A stretch of DNA of 64,000 bases from NCBI GenBank assembly GCA_037074615.1, contig CM073535.1:12625001-12689000 (forward strand), given 5' to 3'. This DNA comes from Leucaena leucocephala. Taxonomy: Eukaryota; Streptophyta; Magnoliopsida; Fabales; Fabaceae. Position 1 is the stretch's first letter. The number at the start of each line of letters is the position of its first letter. This document shows positions 34,638 through 46,307 of this stretch, in pieces. The notes beneath the pieces are model-generated. The model was not told the DNA's origin and searched no databases. It saw only the letters and a list, made by a program, of their open reading frames with translations. The position numbers were made by a program, and so were the translations under genes.

Positions 34638-36035
34638 GGTCACGACACAAGGGTGTTCAGGTCGTGACCTAATTACACAGAGAGTAAAAGTTCTTAAAAA
34701 TGGATTTCACTTTGTGACTAAAATGTGGTTTAGTCATGACTAGATTTCACAGAGAGTAGATTCACAGAAACTTGAAAGAAAAGAAAAATGTAGAATGCTA
34801 TGAAATGAAAACAACAAAAACTAAACTTCAAACAAAAAAATGACTCAGGTAAATAATGAAATTGACAACCAATTGCTAATGAACCAATTACTTGGCTCCC
34901 CAATAACGGCGCCATTGATTTGAAGCACGAATTATCATCGTCTAACTCATCAAAATAAAAATAATTGCACCTTATCCATGTAGTATAAGGCACAACCCTA
35001 TCTTTCTTCTCGATGAGCTTTTTATTGGAAACATAGTAAATATGTGACAAAACCATTGAAAACTTGAGTGAAAGTAAAATGGATTTTGGGGGTTTGATTG
35101 ATTTTTGATGCAATAAAGTAAGGGTGCAGTAAAGTAAATATTTTTATATTTTTGATTAGGATGGAAATTCAGTGGATTGTGCAATAAACATGTAGAGAAA
35201 GGCTCTTGATGATGGAAACCTATCTATCCTTGCTCTTAATATGATATGGGGGTTTTAAAATCACTAAGTCTTAAATGAAACCTTAATTGATCGATTGAGT
35301 CAAAACATTAACAATCCTTAAACTCCTTTGATCAAAGCTAGTTCGAAAACTACTAATGCGCTATTAAAAGCCACTTAGCGTGTAATTAAACCAGAAGAAG
35401 AGCCCTCGGATTGATTATCGATCGATGACCATAGATTTCAAGGAACCGAATTAGTTAGCAATGATCTTTGATAAAAACCCAATTATCTAGATATCAAAAC
35501 TAAAATAGTCATATTAAAACAACATCCAAATTCAATTTCAAAACCTAATCTCAGAATAATCGATTAATATCCTATCTCTACTCATACAATGAAAACCCTA
35601 GATCTAGCAGTTCTAAAATATGAAAAAATTGAGATCAAAACAGAAAACTCCCAGCGTAGTCCATGAGCTCAAGATATCAAATCCATCACCAAGAGACTAA
35701 GGATTTAGCTTCTCATGACTCCTACTGTGTTGCAATCGTTGTCTAGATATGATGCCATAAAGAAAGCAGAAAAATGTGATGGGTTAATGGTATAGAGATG
35801 TGAGATTCTGTGGAAATGTGCTGAATGATAAAAGATGAGTATGTAAGTTAGGGAGAATGTGTAGAGAGAATTTGAGTACTGCTTCTTAGCCTAATTAGGT
35901 CAAAAGCCATCCTCCCCAACTTTTACAGCTTCAGCTTCCTTTAATTCCCATATGACCTAAATCAAAATGGGTAGCTTCAGCGATTGTCTATTTTATTCGC
36001 GACCAGATCTATGTTTTGGTCGCGACCTGTAAACA
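34638..36035 (-). mobile_element. Athila-like LTR (34921-36035), primer site and leader
   Basis: The minus-strand LTR starts TGTTTACAGGTCGCGACC at 36035 and ends at about 34921 (TTCGTGCTTCA). A degenerate tRNA-Asp-type primer site, TGGCGCCGTTATTGGGG, follows at 34914-34898. It marks Athila/TAT-type Ty3 elements, where the intact form has GCC for ATT. The leader to 34638 is cut by element C. Its gag is split at 29252-29553 and 25262-25827. Open frames at 34730-35184 lie in LTR/leader and look spurious. Confidence 0.65.
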
Positions 36036-36060
36036 TAGAGAAAAGCTTTGATGATTTGAT

Positions 36061-37480
36061 TGTTAAAAATATTTTGATGATGATTCAGTTCTTATAATAT
36101 TTGATTAATTTATTTGAATTATCTATCTAGAATTAAGAAAGATTATTCATGAAAATTCAAAGTGAAATTCATTATGCTCTTATCAATAAACTATTCAATC
36201 AGATTATTTATTGAAGAGATATTCAATAAGATTCTTCGTTAAGCTTAAAATTATCTTGGAATATATGATTGGTCCGTGAATATATTTGCTGAGCTTATGA
36301 ATTACTTGAATTTGATTGAATGAATGATTTCATGGTTTTATAGCCTGATCATAAATGATTATATGCTGATGACTTGTTCTGACAGGATAAACCTTTCAAG
36401 TCATTCTTTGATCTCTGATTTGATCTATTGAGCTAAATGATATTCTTGATCTGAGTTAGTAAATGATCTTATCAGTTATGATTTCTAAATATATTACATG
36501 CTGATTTGAGAAAAGATTTGAATATTTGAAAGTTTGTTTGAAAAGAATATTCTTCAGCATTTATCGATAAGCTATTCAAAGAGTCCATTTATCGAAGAAC
36601 ACATTATGAAATAGATCGATAAGCCTGAAAGGATATGTTTGAAAGGATATTTTTTTAAAGAGTTGATCAATAAGGACATTTATCCAATAACTATATGATA
36701 AATCAGGAACTATCTCTGTACAATTTATTAAAGATTTATTGAAGTCCTTTTTTATAAGGCTAATTATCGAAGAATTGCTCAATAAGATTTTAACTATTTC
36801 AAATATAATTTTTTTAGCAATTTATCGAAGACCTTTTCAATAAGGGGTTTTTTGATAAGTACTTCTATAAGTCAAGCTATTTTGTGAAAAGTGTTTTAAA
36901 CTAGACTTTATCATATTTTGGTCTTTCATTCTAAAGCATTTGGATTCACTTGCTTTACTTACATCAATTATGTATTTTTACTAAAACATGTTTCAAGATT
37001 ATTTAAAAACTGAATCAAGATTAACAAAAAGATCAACTAATGAGTATCAGCATATATATAATGGCTATCTCAACGACTACTTCAATGATTCAAAGTAATT
37101 TTGAAGAACTAAGTATAAAAGAAGAAGAAGCCAAAGTGAGAAAGTTGAAGAAATTGGTAGACTTAAGAAGATACATCAAATGCTTATAATGATCTTCGAT
37201 CACATTCACTAATTATATCTCTTTTTTACTGTTTCCTCTCCTTTGATTCAAAGCACTTTATATTCTACAGAAAGAGAGAGAAACCTAAGAACTTGAGCTT
37301 AAATGTTTATCTTATTCACTATATTGAGAGAGTTTCATTTGTATTAACCATTCTCTAAATTGCATAAGAGTATGATCTCTTAATTGGATTGTTACCTTAT
37401 GGTTATAAGAGGAAGTGAAAGGGACTCTCACTAGAGAGTGACCTTACGAGGTTATAAGGGGAAGCTAATTTGGACTTCCT
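36061..37480 (+). mobile_element. Copia-type LTR remnant with ATCGAT repeats
   Basis: It starts TGTTAAAAATATTTTGATGATGA, similar in plan to the LTR start at 8261 (TTTTGATGAT after TGTTA). It is crowded with TTATCGATAA/TTATCGAAGA motifs (36240-36840) and ends with a 'ggttataaggggaagc' region resembling Sirevirus-like LTR ends. No internal region on either side was recognised. Boundaries are approximate. Confidence 0.45.
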
Positions 37481-37489
37481 TTGAGCTAG

Positions 37490-37710
37490 AAATATTTCTT
37501 TCCTCATATGCACCCACACCCAATCACCAAGTTCAAAAACAATACCCCTTCTTCCTTTGTTAGCCTTGGATGCATGTTGCTCATTTTTCTTTTCAATTTG
37601 TCATTTTACTTTTTCATGAAGTTGCTTCACTATTTCAGCCTTCTTTTTTCTATCAAGACTTACTCTTTAGACTTAGCCTTTTAACATGTTATGCATTTAG
37701 AACATATTAT
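37490..37710 (-). pseudogene. Integrase remnant of element D
   Basis: Minus-strand translation gives AEIVKQLHEKV, then QIEKKNEQHASKANKGRRG, then ELGDWVWVHMRKE. This is the region between the integrase core and the chromodomain in chromoviruses. Just upstream (37710-37770) a zinc-finger-like piece can be traced. The catalytic core is deleted. Confidence 0.65.
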
Positions 37711-37799
37711 TTCCACATCACATTTTATTTTAGGCCAAAAGTAAATGTTCATGTAAAACATTCAAAGTCTTCTTCACACCAAAATAAGAAATTGACTTT

Positions 37800-38136
37800 T
37801 CTTCCTGCATTAAAATAGCTCATATTCTAACTCCATAGGCATTACATTCAATTTTAAAAAAAATTATTAAAGTCAGGCAAAACTAACATAGGTGCAGAAC
37901 AGAATGTATCCTTAAGTTCACTGAGTGCATCATATTCTACTTTATCCCATTTAAAACTAACAGATTTTTTATGACCATAGTGACTGGTGTAGCAAGTGTG
38001 TTAAAAGCTTTCACAAAGAGTCTATAAAAGCTAGCCAAACTATGAAAACTTTTTACCTTAGTTATGCTTTTGGGTGTTGGCCATTCTTTTATAGCTCTTA
38101 TCTTCCTCATCAACTTCTATGCCTTTAGAACTCACC
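37800..38136 (-). pseudogene. RT connection / RNase H remnant of element D
   Basis: With frameshifts, the minus strand reads VDEE, REWPTPKS-like, FHSLASFYR-like, then KWDKVEYDALSELKDTFCSA and LPDF, the block that follows the RT domain in Ty3 polyproteins. It begins 1 base from the duplicated ACAAA of the solo LTR at 38142-39382, continuing the RT fragment beyond it. Confidence 0.65.
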
Positions 38137-39387
38137 ACAAATATAATATCCAAAATTTTCCCTATCTGTATAAGACTGATAGATGAAAGAGGTTATTAAG
38201 GGATTGGGATGGTAATCAAAAGAAAAGATAATGATTAAGATAAGTTTTAAGCCAAAGAGAAAATGTATAAAGTTGTAAAGAAAAAGAGACTAAATTCCAA
38301 TTAATGAAAGTTCCATGATGCAAAATGGAAGTAGACATGAGCTTTAGACCATTAAGTGTAATTATAAAAAGCTTAGGGGACTACAGTATAATTTTTAAGA
38401 GTTTAGGGGTAAAATAGTAATTATGGAAAGTTGAGCTAGAAAAGGCCCAAAACTGCTCAGAAATATTTTTGTCCTAAATTTTAACAATAAATAGAAAAAA
38501 TTATTTTGATAAACTTAACGTAACACGAAATTTTGATTTAAGGTCTCAATGAATTGACATGAATTTTTGAAGTTTATAAATTATTATAGTATCTTCTGGA
38601 CCTCATAATTAGATAAAATTTTACACTAAATTCGTATAATTAATATAAAAATGTATGGAACTGACAGAACTAAAAAGAGTTATGTATAATTTATAATAGA
38701 ATTTATAGTAGAATAAAAATCCCGATAAATATTTTTGGGAAAATTTCTTGAGAGTTAAGCTCATGAAGGCAAGGGACCAAGTAAAAGGCCAAAAATGATG
38801 CCTCATAGGCCCAATGATACTTTCAGATAGGTATGTGGGCCAGTGCCAATTGAAATATATTATAATGAATGAATAAATATGTGATATTTAGGCTTTATTT
38901 TGTGGACTCAAGAAGGTAGCCACTTGGCAAAGAAAAAGGATACGAAAAAAAATAAAAGAAAGTAAACCAATAAAGTAGTAAACTATCCTAAACTTGTATG
39001 TATTAGATGTTATGTTTGGTTGTGTTATGGCTATGTTGAATTGTATTCCATATGTATATATGATTGAAGATTTGTTTCTATGATTGCTTTGGCCAATTGT
39101 ATTTTATATGTTACATGAAAGCATGCACGTTACACAATGTTAACAATTTTACAAGCAAGCACCAGTATTTATATTGATGCATACATTGTTTAGTACCGTT
39201 TGTTACTGGTTTATCACTTATTTATAATTTTTTAAAGTTTGTCGTCGAATCTAGAAATATCATATGAATAGTAACTTATAAAGAGTAAAATTTTAGATTT
39301 AACTAATGGACTTCAAAGGTCATGTAAGTAGTTCTAAATGCTAGCAAATAGTATCTAATATGTACGAAAATAAAGTGTTATAACAAA
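38137..39387 (+). mobile_element. Solo LTR (short Tekay-like form) with ACAAA target duplication
   Basis: The LTR at 38142-39382 (1241 bp) is flanked by ACAAA at 38137-38141 and 39383-39387. It starts TATAATATCC (from TGTCATATCC) and ends GTGTTATA (from GATGTTACA). The central 2 kb found in B, C and F, including the TATA box, is absent, as in element A. It interrupts the reverse transcriptase of element D. Confidence 0.8.
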
Positions 39388-39399
39388 ATAAAAAAAACA

Positions 39400-39830
39400 A
39401 TTTTATCCATGCAAAAATAATATTTTTTCATATTTGCAAAAAAAAATCCTCTCTTAAAACATCAAGCACACAATGTAAATGATTCAAACACTCAGAAAGA
39501 TTCTTGCTATAGATCATAATGTCATCAAAATAAACCACAACAAATTTCCCAATGAAAGTACACAAAACATGATGTATTAATATCATGAAAGTGCTAGGTG
39601 CATTAGTTAATCCAAAACCACTCTTACAAATCATGTTTCATTTTGAAAGTAGTTCTCCCCTCATCCCCTTCCCTCATGCTAATTTGATGGTATCCAGATT
39701 TCAAATCAATTTTAGAAAAGACAATGGAACCATGCAATTCATCAAGCGTATAATCTAATCTAGAAATGGGATGGTGATACTTTATAGTAATTTTATTTAC
39801 AACTCTACAATTAATACACATCCTCCATGT
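39400..39830 (-). pseudogene. Reverse transcriptase domain of element D
   Basis: Two overlapping minus-strand frames (39821-39624 and 39634-39428) together cover an RT palm: MCINCRVVNKITIKYHHPIS, LDELHGSIVFSKIDLKSGYH, GFGLTNAPSTFM, then the catalytic VVYFDDIMIYS. The catalytic aspartates are kept, but a frameshift near 39630 separates the two halves. The thumb region is interrupted by the solo LTR on the left. This is Ty3/gypsy reverse transcriptase, inactive here. Confidence 0.85.
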
Positions 39831-40439
39831 TTCATCTTGCTTTAGACCAAAAGTACTAGAATATCACAAGGATTTAAACTTTCTCTAACATATCCCTTTG
39901 CCATGAGCTCTTCTACTTGCCTTTAAAGCTCATTCGTTTCTTGTGGATTGCTTCTATAGGCTGACCTATTAGGAATTGTTACTCCTGGAATGAAAATAAT
40001 TTGATGTTCAATTTCTTTAATGGTGGTAAATCAGGTGGAATTTCTTTGAGAAATACATCTTTAAATTTTGCAACAAATAGCCAAAAATACTTGGAAATGA
40101 AGAGTCAATGTCGGTAGTGTTCGAAAAGGATTCCTTGTAACTAAGGAGAAACAATTGATGTCAGCCAAGAAAGCACTCCTCACTCTACTTTCTTTTGTAT
40201 AAAACTCACTTTCTTTTCTTTTCTCTCTTCATCCTTTTTTCCGCTTTTCATTCTTTTGAGCTCTCAACTTTTCTCTCCTTTTTAATCTCATTTATTTATT
40301 ATGTCTCTGTCTCATTTTTCTCATGTTTCATATCACTCTCATTTTTACCTCTATCTTTTTTCATCTTGAGTTAATCCTTATACACCTACTTTGGAGTTAA
40401 TAGTGCAAGAGTAATGGGTCTATTGTTCATTACAAAAGA

Positions 40440-40790
40440 ATACCTATTTGTAAACCCATCCTTATTCACTTTTCTATCAAACTCCTAAGGTCTTCCTAAC
40501 AGTATATGTCCAACATACATAGGAATAACATCACACAATACTTCATCACAATATTTTCCAACTAAGAAAGATATCAGAACTTGCTTGTCAACTTTAATTT
40601 CCCCACATTGATTCAATCAGTAAGAAAATTCAATTTCTCAACCAATATAGTGCTTACAACATTTGTAACACTCTTATTATCAATGATCACACTGGATACC
40701 TCCTTATTAATGAGGCAGCAGTATGGAAAATGTTTTCCCTTTGTTCATTCATCTCATCTTCCTTGATTTGACAATTTAAAGCTCTCTAAC
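40440..40790 (-). pseudogene. Aspartic protease remnant of element D
   Basis: The minus strand reads IIDNKSVTNVVSTILVEKLN, matching the chromovirus protease block normally beginning D-(S/G)-G-(S/A/C). Here the active-site triplet has become D-N-K. Further along, GKYCDEVLCDVIPM-like and VGHILLGRP-like sequences follow in shifted frames. Confidence 0.55.
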
Positions 40791-42003
40791 TACAAAGAAT
40801 TCTCCTTATTAGGATATTCAACACCATCATCACTAGCATTTTCAAGTAAGGGCATGTAATCATGATCACTATCACTTTCAGCCACAACTTGATTATTTTT
40901 CAAAATCACGACTCTCTTGTTGGGGCATTGAGAAGCTATATGATCTGTACCCAAACACTTGAAATATTTTATATCTCTATTTATATAAGTTTGGGAATCA
41001 GATTTACCTTTACTCTTTGATGAAGCTTCTTTTTTTCCTTTAGTGTTTTTCTTTTGGATAGCTTTTTCTTCTTTCTTCCATTTATGTTTCAATGAAGAAC
41101 TTGATCCAAGAAATTTTTTTGAAGCACTTTATGCTTGAGTTGCTTTTCCACCTTACTTTCCAAGTGCACCATATCTTCCAACTCCATATAATAATGCAAT
41201 TCCACTATATCAGTTATATCTTTGTTTAGCCCATTCAAAAAATGAGTCATTGTGGCATCCCTGTCTTCTTTCACATTAGCTCTTATCAAAGCTAATTATA
41301 TATCCTTATAATACTCACCATACTACAAGAGCCTTGTGTAAGGGTCTACAACTTTAGGTAAAGTTCTCTATAGTAATGATTAGGAATAAATCTCCTCCTC
41401 ATTAGAGTATTTATTTCTTTCCAAGTTGCTACAGGCCCTTCACCATTGTTCCCCCTATTTAGACCCAATTTATACGCCCAAACAAGAGCACAATTAGTGA
41501 ATTCTATTGCTTCCAATTTCACCTTTTTAGCTTCATAATAATTATGGTACTAAAAAATCATTTCTTTTTTTCCATTACAGATAAGCTTTAGGATCATTTC
41601 TACCTAAGAAAGATGGTATCTTCATTTTGATGCTACCAATGTTCCCATATACTCTATGTCTCTCCCTTGGAATATTTCTACTATGTCTCCTCCTATGCCT
41701 ATCTCCTCTATGCCTATTTCTTCTCACTTTAGATTCATATTCAAATTCATCCTCACTATCACCACTCACGTCATCATATTCAAATGCATCTATAGAAACC
41801 TCTCTTCGCCTATCATGCCTTCTAGGATTAGGTCTAATTCATTACATATTTGTAATTCTTTCTTCTTACCTCTCCAACCTATCCCTTATCTCCCTATCAA
41901 TATTTCCATGCTTACAACATGTTGCTAGCATTGCCCTGAATATGTCATCATCATTCATCAGATTTCTTCTACCACCACTAGATACTTCTTCTGCATTAGA
42001 CAT
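40790..42003 (-). pseudogene. Gag of chromovirus D, broken
   Basis: The minus-strand ATG at 42003 (MSNAEEVSSGGRRN) is followed by pieces 41769-41575 (basic region, then KMKIPSFLGRNDPKAYL), 41289-41089 (RANVKEDRDATMTHFLNGLN, ELEDMVH) and 41092-40790. The last carries a zinc knuckle, YFKCLGTDHIASQC, in which the first cysteine is tyrosine, then an acidic tail. Gag normally packages the RNA and forms the particle; frameshifts and stops between the pieces make it non-functional. Confidence 0.8.
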
Positions 42004-42720
42004 TGTGACTATAAAAAGTAAGATGTTAATGAAATAAAGTTTCTCACAAATTTTCTAATGTATTTCCCTCAAGAATGTCACTCAACACTCATGTTTTACT
42101 CAAACTTGGCTTTTAAGTTGATGTATATCCCTCTTGCCTTTTCTACTCAAAGAAATCGCAACTTGCAGAATCAACCAATACTTAGGAATTTTGAGAAATC
42201 TAGAGTATTGAAAATATACTTTTAAGGAAATCAAGAGTTCAATTGACATAATGAAAGCAAAGATTCAGAACAAATTCTACATATGAGTTTGCTCAAAACA
42301 CTTCAATAGTAAGAAATCTCTTTGAGATCAATAATTATTGTAATTGTTTTGTAATTGCTTTTCTTCTTTTTTGTACTCCTTTTTTTCCTTTTTCTAACGC
42401 TCTTTATTTTTTTTGTCTTTTATTCTTCTTTTTTTGATTTTTTCCACTGAAAATACAAAGAAATCACAAAAATACCATAAATAGAATAAAGTAAGCAATC
42501 TTAACCTAGAAAATCTAGAAAACACGTTGTTTTTGAAATGATTATAACTCTGTAGAAAACTCAGATTAAAGTGATTCCAAGATGAATGGAAAGAAGAGAG
42601 TTTAAACTATGAAAATGACATACTGAATGTTGAAAATCACAAAGGAAAATTGGTAGAACAAGGACAAAGATTGTGGTCATGGACAAAAACAAAGATGATG
42701 AACAAACACAAGAAAAGGTA

Positions 42721-45700
42721 CAAAATGTCATATCCTGATTTTTCCCTATATGTATAATAATGATAGTGGAAAGAGGTTTGGAAAGGATTATGACGAAGAT
42801 CAGAAGAAATAATAAAGGTTAGATAAGTCTTGAAGAAAGAGAAGGACCTAAATGAAAATTGGAAAAGGTGAAAGGCCAAAAGTTAAAGTAGAAATAAATG
42901 TTGGGCCAAAAGTGGTAATTTTCAAAAGTTTAGGGACTTAAATGTAATTAAGTAAAAAGTTAACGACCTAAATGTAATTATGGAAAAGTTGAGCCAAAAT
43001 AGGCCAAAAATGCCCAGAATCATATCAGACTCAAATTTTACCAGTAGATAGACAAAATTATTCTGGTCAGTTTAACACAACACAGAATTTTGATTTGAGG
43101 TCCCGATTAATTGATATAAATTTATGAAGTCAGAAGAATTATTACAGTATTCTTCAGACATCAGAATCAGATAGGATATTATAGAAAATTCCCATATTTA
43201 ATATAAGAATTTATAAAATTGACAGAGTCAGAAAAGGAATTATGTAGAAGCCTTACGGGGATTTTACGGTGAAATAAAATACCCGATAAATAGGATCGGG
43301 TGAGATTTATTGTGAATTGTGCCATAAAGGTAATGAGGATAAGGAGACCATACCAAGGCCCAAATGGAACCATAGTGAGCCCAATAAAGTAGTGAGACAA
43401 TTATGTGGGCCAGAGTCCAGAGCAGTCCAAGAAAAGTGTGAAATTACGAAAATGCCCCTGGATGCCCTATTGTACCAGTGATGGATGGAGGGTATTCTGG
43501 ACAGGCCAAAAATGTGTAAGATGGTATAAAGATGATTAATTAGAGCCAGTAAATAGTTTGATGATGTTTGAAAAGACGATAATGCCCTTTGAGAAATTAA
43601 AGTAAAATCGGACACCAATAAAGGGTTAAATGAAATGTAGGGAATTTTTATCAGGACTTTTGGGTCTCAGAAAATTATGAGACTTTACAGGGAATTTATT
43701 TTATAGTAGAATGAATTTCTAAAAATGTTAGAACCATTAAAAGAGGTGTCTAGCATTTATTTCAAAATCAAGATATTTTAAGAATATCGATATAAGGAAA
43801 GTACCTTGGGATTTGTGTCAATTAGTTATTGGACCCAAGGAAGGCCTATGGTAGCCCAAAATTTCGTGCTAGGGCATCCCATTAAGTCCCAAGAGTTGTC
43901 TTGGAGCCCAAGTCCAATAATGAATAATTTATAAATTTTTAAAAACGAAAAAAAGGGATAAAGTGTGAATTATGGCTTGCACATAGTGGGACCCACACAC
44001 CCACACACTTAGCGCACAAGACAAGGGGAGGAGAAGATTTTTTTCATGTGGATTTATCTCAAGTTGGCTTAGAGAGGAAGCTTGATGTAAGAGCAAATAT
44101 GAGCCATTAGATCAAATAGTGTACAAAGTGATCTTGGCCATTCATTTTCCATGGAATTTTTCTATAAATAGCCCCTCAATTCTCCAGCCAAACCGTGAGC
44201 AAAGAACCCTTGGGAAAACTCTTGCAAAATGAAAACTCAAGCCAAGACAAAGAAGATTCAAGGTTCCAAAGTTCAAGCAAGCTAGAGATTAAAGGTAAGC
44301 AATCTCTCCTACCTTATTTTCCTTTGATTTGGGAGCTTGAACTTAGGGTTTTGATGGGAGAAAAGTTAAGTTTTCTCTAAGGGGTGGTGCTGCCCAAATA
44401 TCTTAAAGGAAAGGGGAAAGAAGAAATTAAAGTTAGAACTATATGATTGAAGCTTAAACAAGCTAGTTAAGTGGTTGGTTGTTGAATCAAATTGATATTC
44501 TTGACTTTGCCATGGTGTGCCCTGTTCAGTATGCACTGTTCATGAGGAAAGGAAATTGAATTTCAATGATTTAATGCTTCTATTGAGTTTGTATGATGAT
44601 TTTGTGTAGGATTGGAAATGTTTTGAACCTTGGAAATATTAAAATCTCAAGGTTGCAGTCTTTGAGATTCCTTACAGGTACCATTCATTCACATGAACAG
44701 TGATTGGAATTTCTTGATTTTGATGGTTCCAATGGTTTTAAAATGAAAAGTTGTGTGGGGTAAAGTGGAGAAACAAGTATGGGAAGCATTAGAATCAAAA
44801 TGAGAATTTTTAAAAGAATTGTATGCTTATGTTCAGTTCTGTATAGCAGGCCATGAAGGAGCTAGAATTTCATGATTCTAAGCTCATAAATGGATTAAAA
44901 ATATGAAATTGTGTAGGGTAAAGTCAAGACATCAATTGGTTCAAGAGCCAAGTGGATTAGTGAAAATTAGAGAAAGTTATGACAATAAAGAGTGTAACAA
45001 AGTTAGTCTTGAACATGATTGGAGTTCATGAGTCCTAATGAGTTATGTGATGAATATGAATGTGTTTAGGACCATGAAACATCCAAGAAGATGTTGGGAA
45101 GTGATGGACATAAAGGCTTCATGGTTGGAAAACTAGGGAGCAAGGGCTAAAGGTCAAGAGAAAAGCTTAAGTGCAAGGTAGTGAACTTACCTCTTTATGT
45201 GCTTGATGTGGTATGCTTATGTGTTGACATGTATATGTTATTTGAATGATGTTGTGACATGATAAATGATTTTGAATGTATTGTGAATAACATGTTTCCA
45301 TGGCCATGCACTTTATGTAAAAGTATAAAGCATGATGGCATGTCACTAATAAAAGAAAGTTAATGAAATTACATATCATGCATTAGCATCCATCTTGCAT
45401 ATTTAAGTGGTAATGTTTGCTACTGAGATTCTCTAGAATCTCACTCTCCCATAACCAACCAATTTAGGTCAAGCATGATGGATAATGTATGCATGGAGAA
45501 GAATTAAAGCATGGAAGAAGAAAAGTGAAGTATTTAAGATGTTAGCATATGCTATGCACTTTCCATGTATGTCAAAGCCATGTAAAGTATCTATTTATGT
45601 GATGAGATTGTATGAAACAATTATTGTATAACCCCATGATGTATATAAATTCAGAAAAAGCAAAAGAGATGATTTATGTACGCTGTAACAATTATGGAAA

Positions 45701-46235
45701 GTGAAAGAGAGGAAACTGAAATGGTAAAAAAAACTAGGTCCTGAAGCAGTTTTGTTGTGGCTTCAGTCTGACTAAGCAAATGAAGGAATTATTTCAAGAA
45801 ATTTTATGAGCATGTATTACACATCTAGAGCTTTAAGTGCATAGGTAGAACGTTTCATTTGGATGTGTATATCAAGAGAAATGAATTTCCAAAGTAAGGG
45901 ACTAGAAACTGTCTCCAGAGTTTTTGACCAAATAAACAGTAAACTTCAATGAATAAATTGTATTAATTGGCTAATCATTTGGTCTGGGAATTATTTTTCC
46001 CTTAAATTTCAAGATGTTATCTTCATGTATCTTTTTGAACCACTTCATTTCAAGATTTCTAGAATTAATTATGATTTTTCGAAGTTCGTTGCGTAATCTA
46101 GAATACCATATGAACAGAAACCCGAGAAAGAGTAAAATTCCAGATTTGGCTAATGGACTTTCAAGGTCTTGTAAGTGGTTCTAAATGCTACTAAATGGTC
46201 CCTAAGATATATAAAAGTAATGATGTTACATAAAA
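42721..46235 (+). mobile_element. Solo LTR (Tekay-like, 3505 bp) in the leader of element D
   Basis: It runs from TGTCATATCC at 42726 to TGATGTTACA at 46230. Flanks CAAAA (42721-42725) and TAAAA (46231-46235) differ at one base, consistent with an aged target duplication. The TATA box (TCTATAAATA) is at 44161-44170; a splice-donor-like AAAG|GTAAGC has its GT at 44295. It separates D's primer site (46293-46306) from gag. Open frames at 43179-44380 are LTR sequence. Confidence 0.75.
44161..44170 (+). promoter_or_regulatory. TATA box of Tekay-like solo LTR
   Basis: TCTATAAATA followed by GCCCCTC is conserved in the long LTRs of B (23389), G (27823, minus), C (33393, minus) and F (60675, minus). 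Confidence 0.6.
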
Positions 46236-46292
46236 CAATGAATGAAAATGGAAACAAAGAATAGAAAGATATTACTTGAGTTTAAATCTAAA

Positions 46293-46306
46293 GCTCTGAT
46301 ACTAAG
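46293..46306 (-). other. Degenerate primer binding site of element D
   Basis: The minus strand reads CTTAGTATCAGAGC, differing by G to A from the usual TTGGTATCAGAGC. It adjoins the LTR end TTCTACCA. Confidence 0.7.
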
Positions 46307-46307
46307 A

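Noticed and set aside
34730..35184. Overlapping minus-strand frames of 70-127 codons
   Set aside because: They cross the Athila-like primer site and LTR boundary and contain no known protein motif.
41627..42037. 136-codon plus-strand frame with hydrophobic leucine runs
   Set aside because: Complement of the gag gene of element D; the hydrophobicity comes from antisense reading of charged codons.
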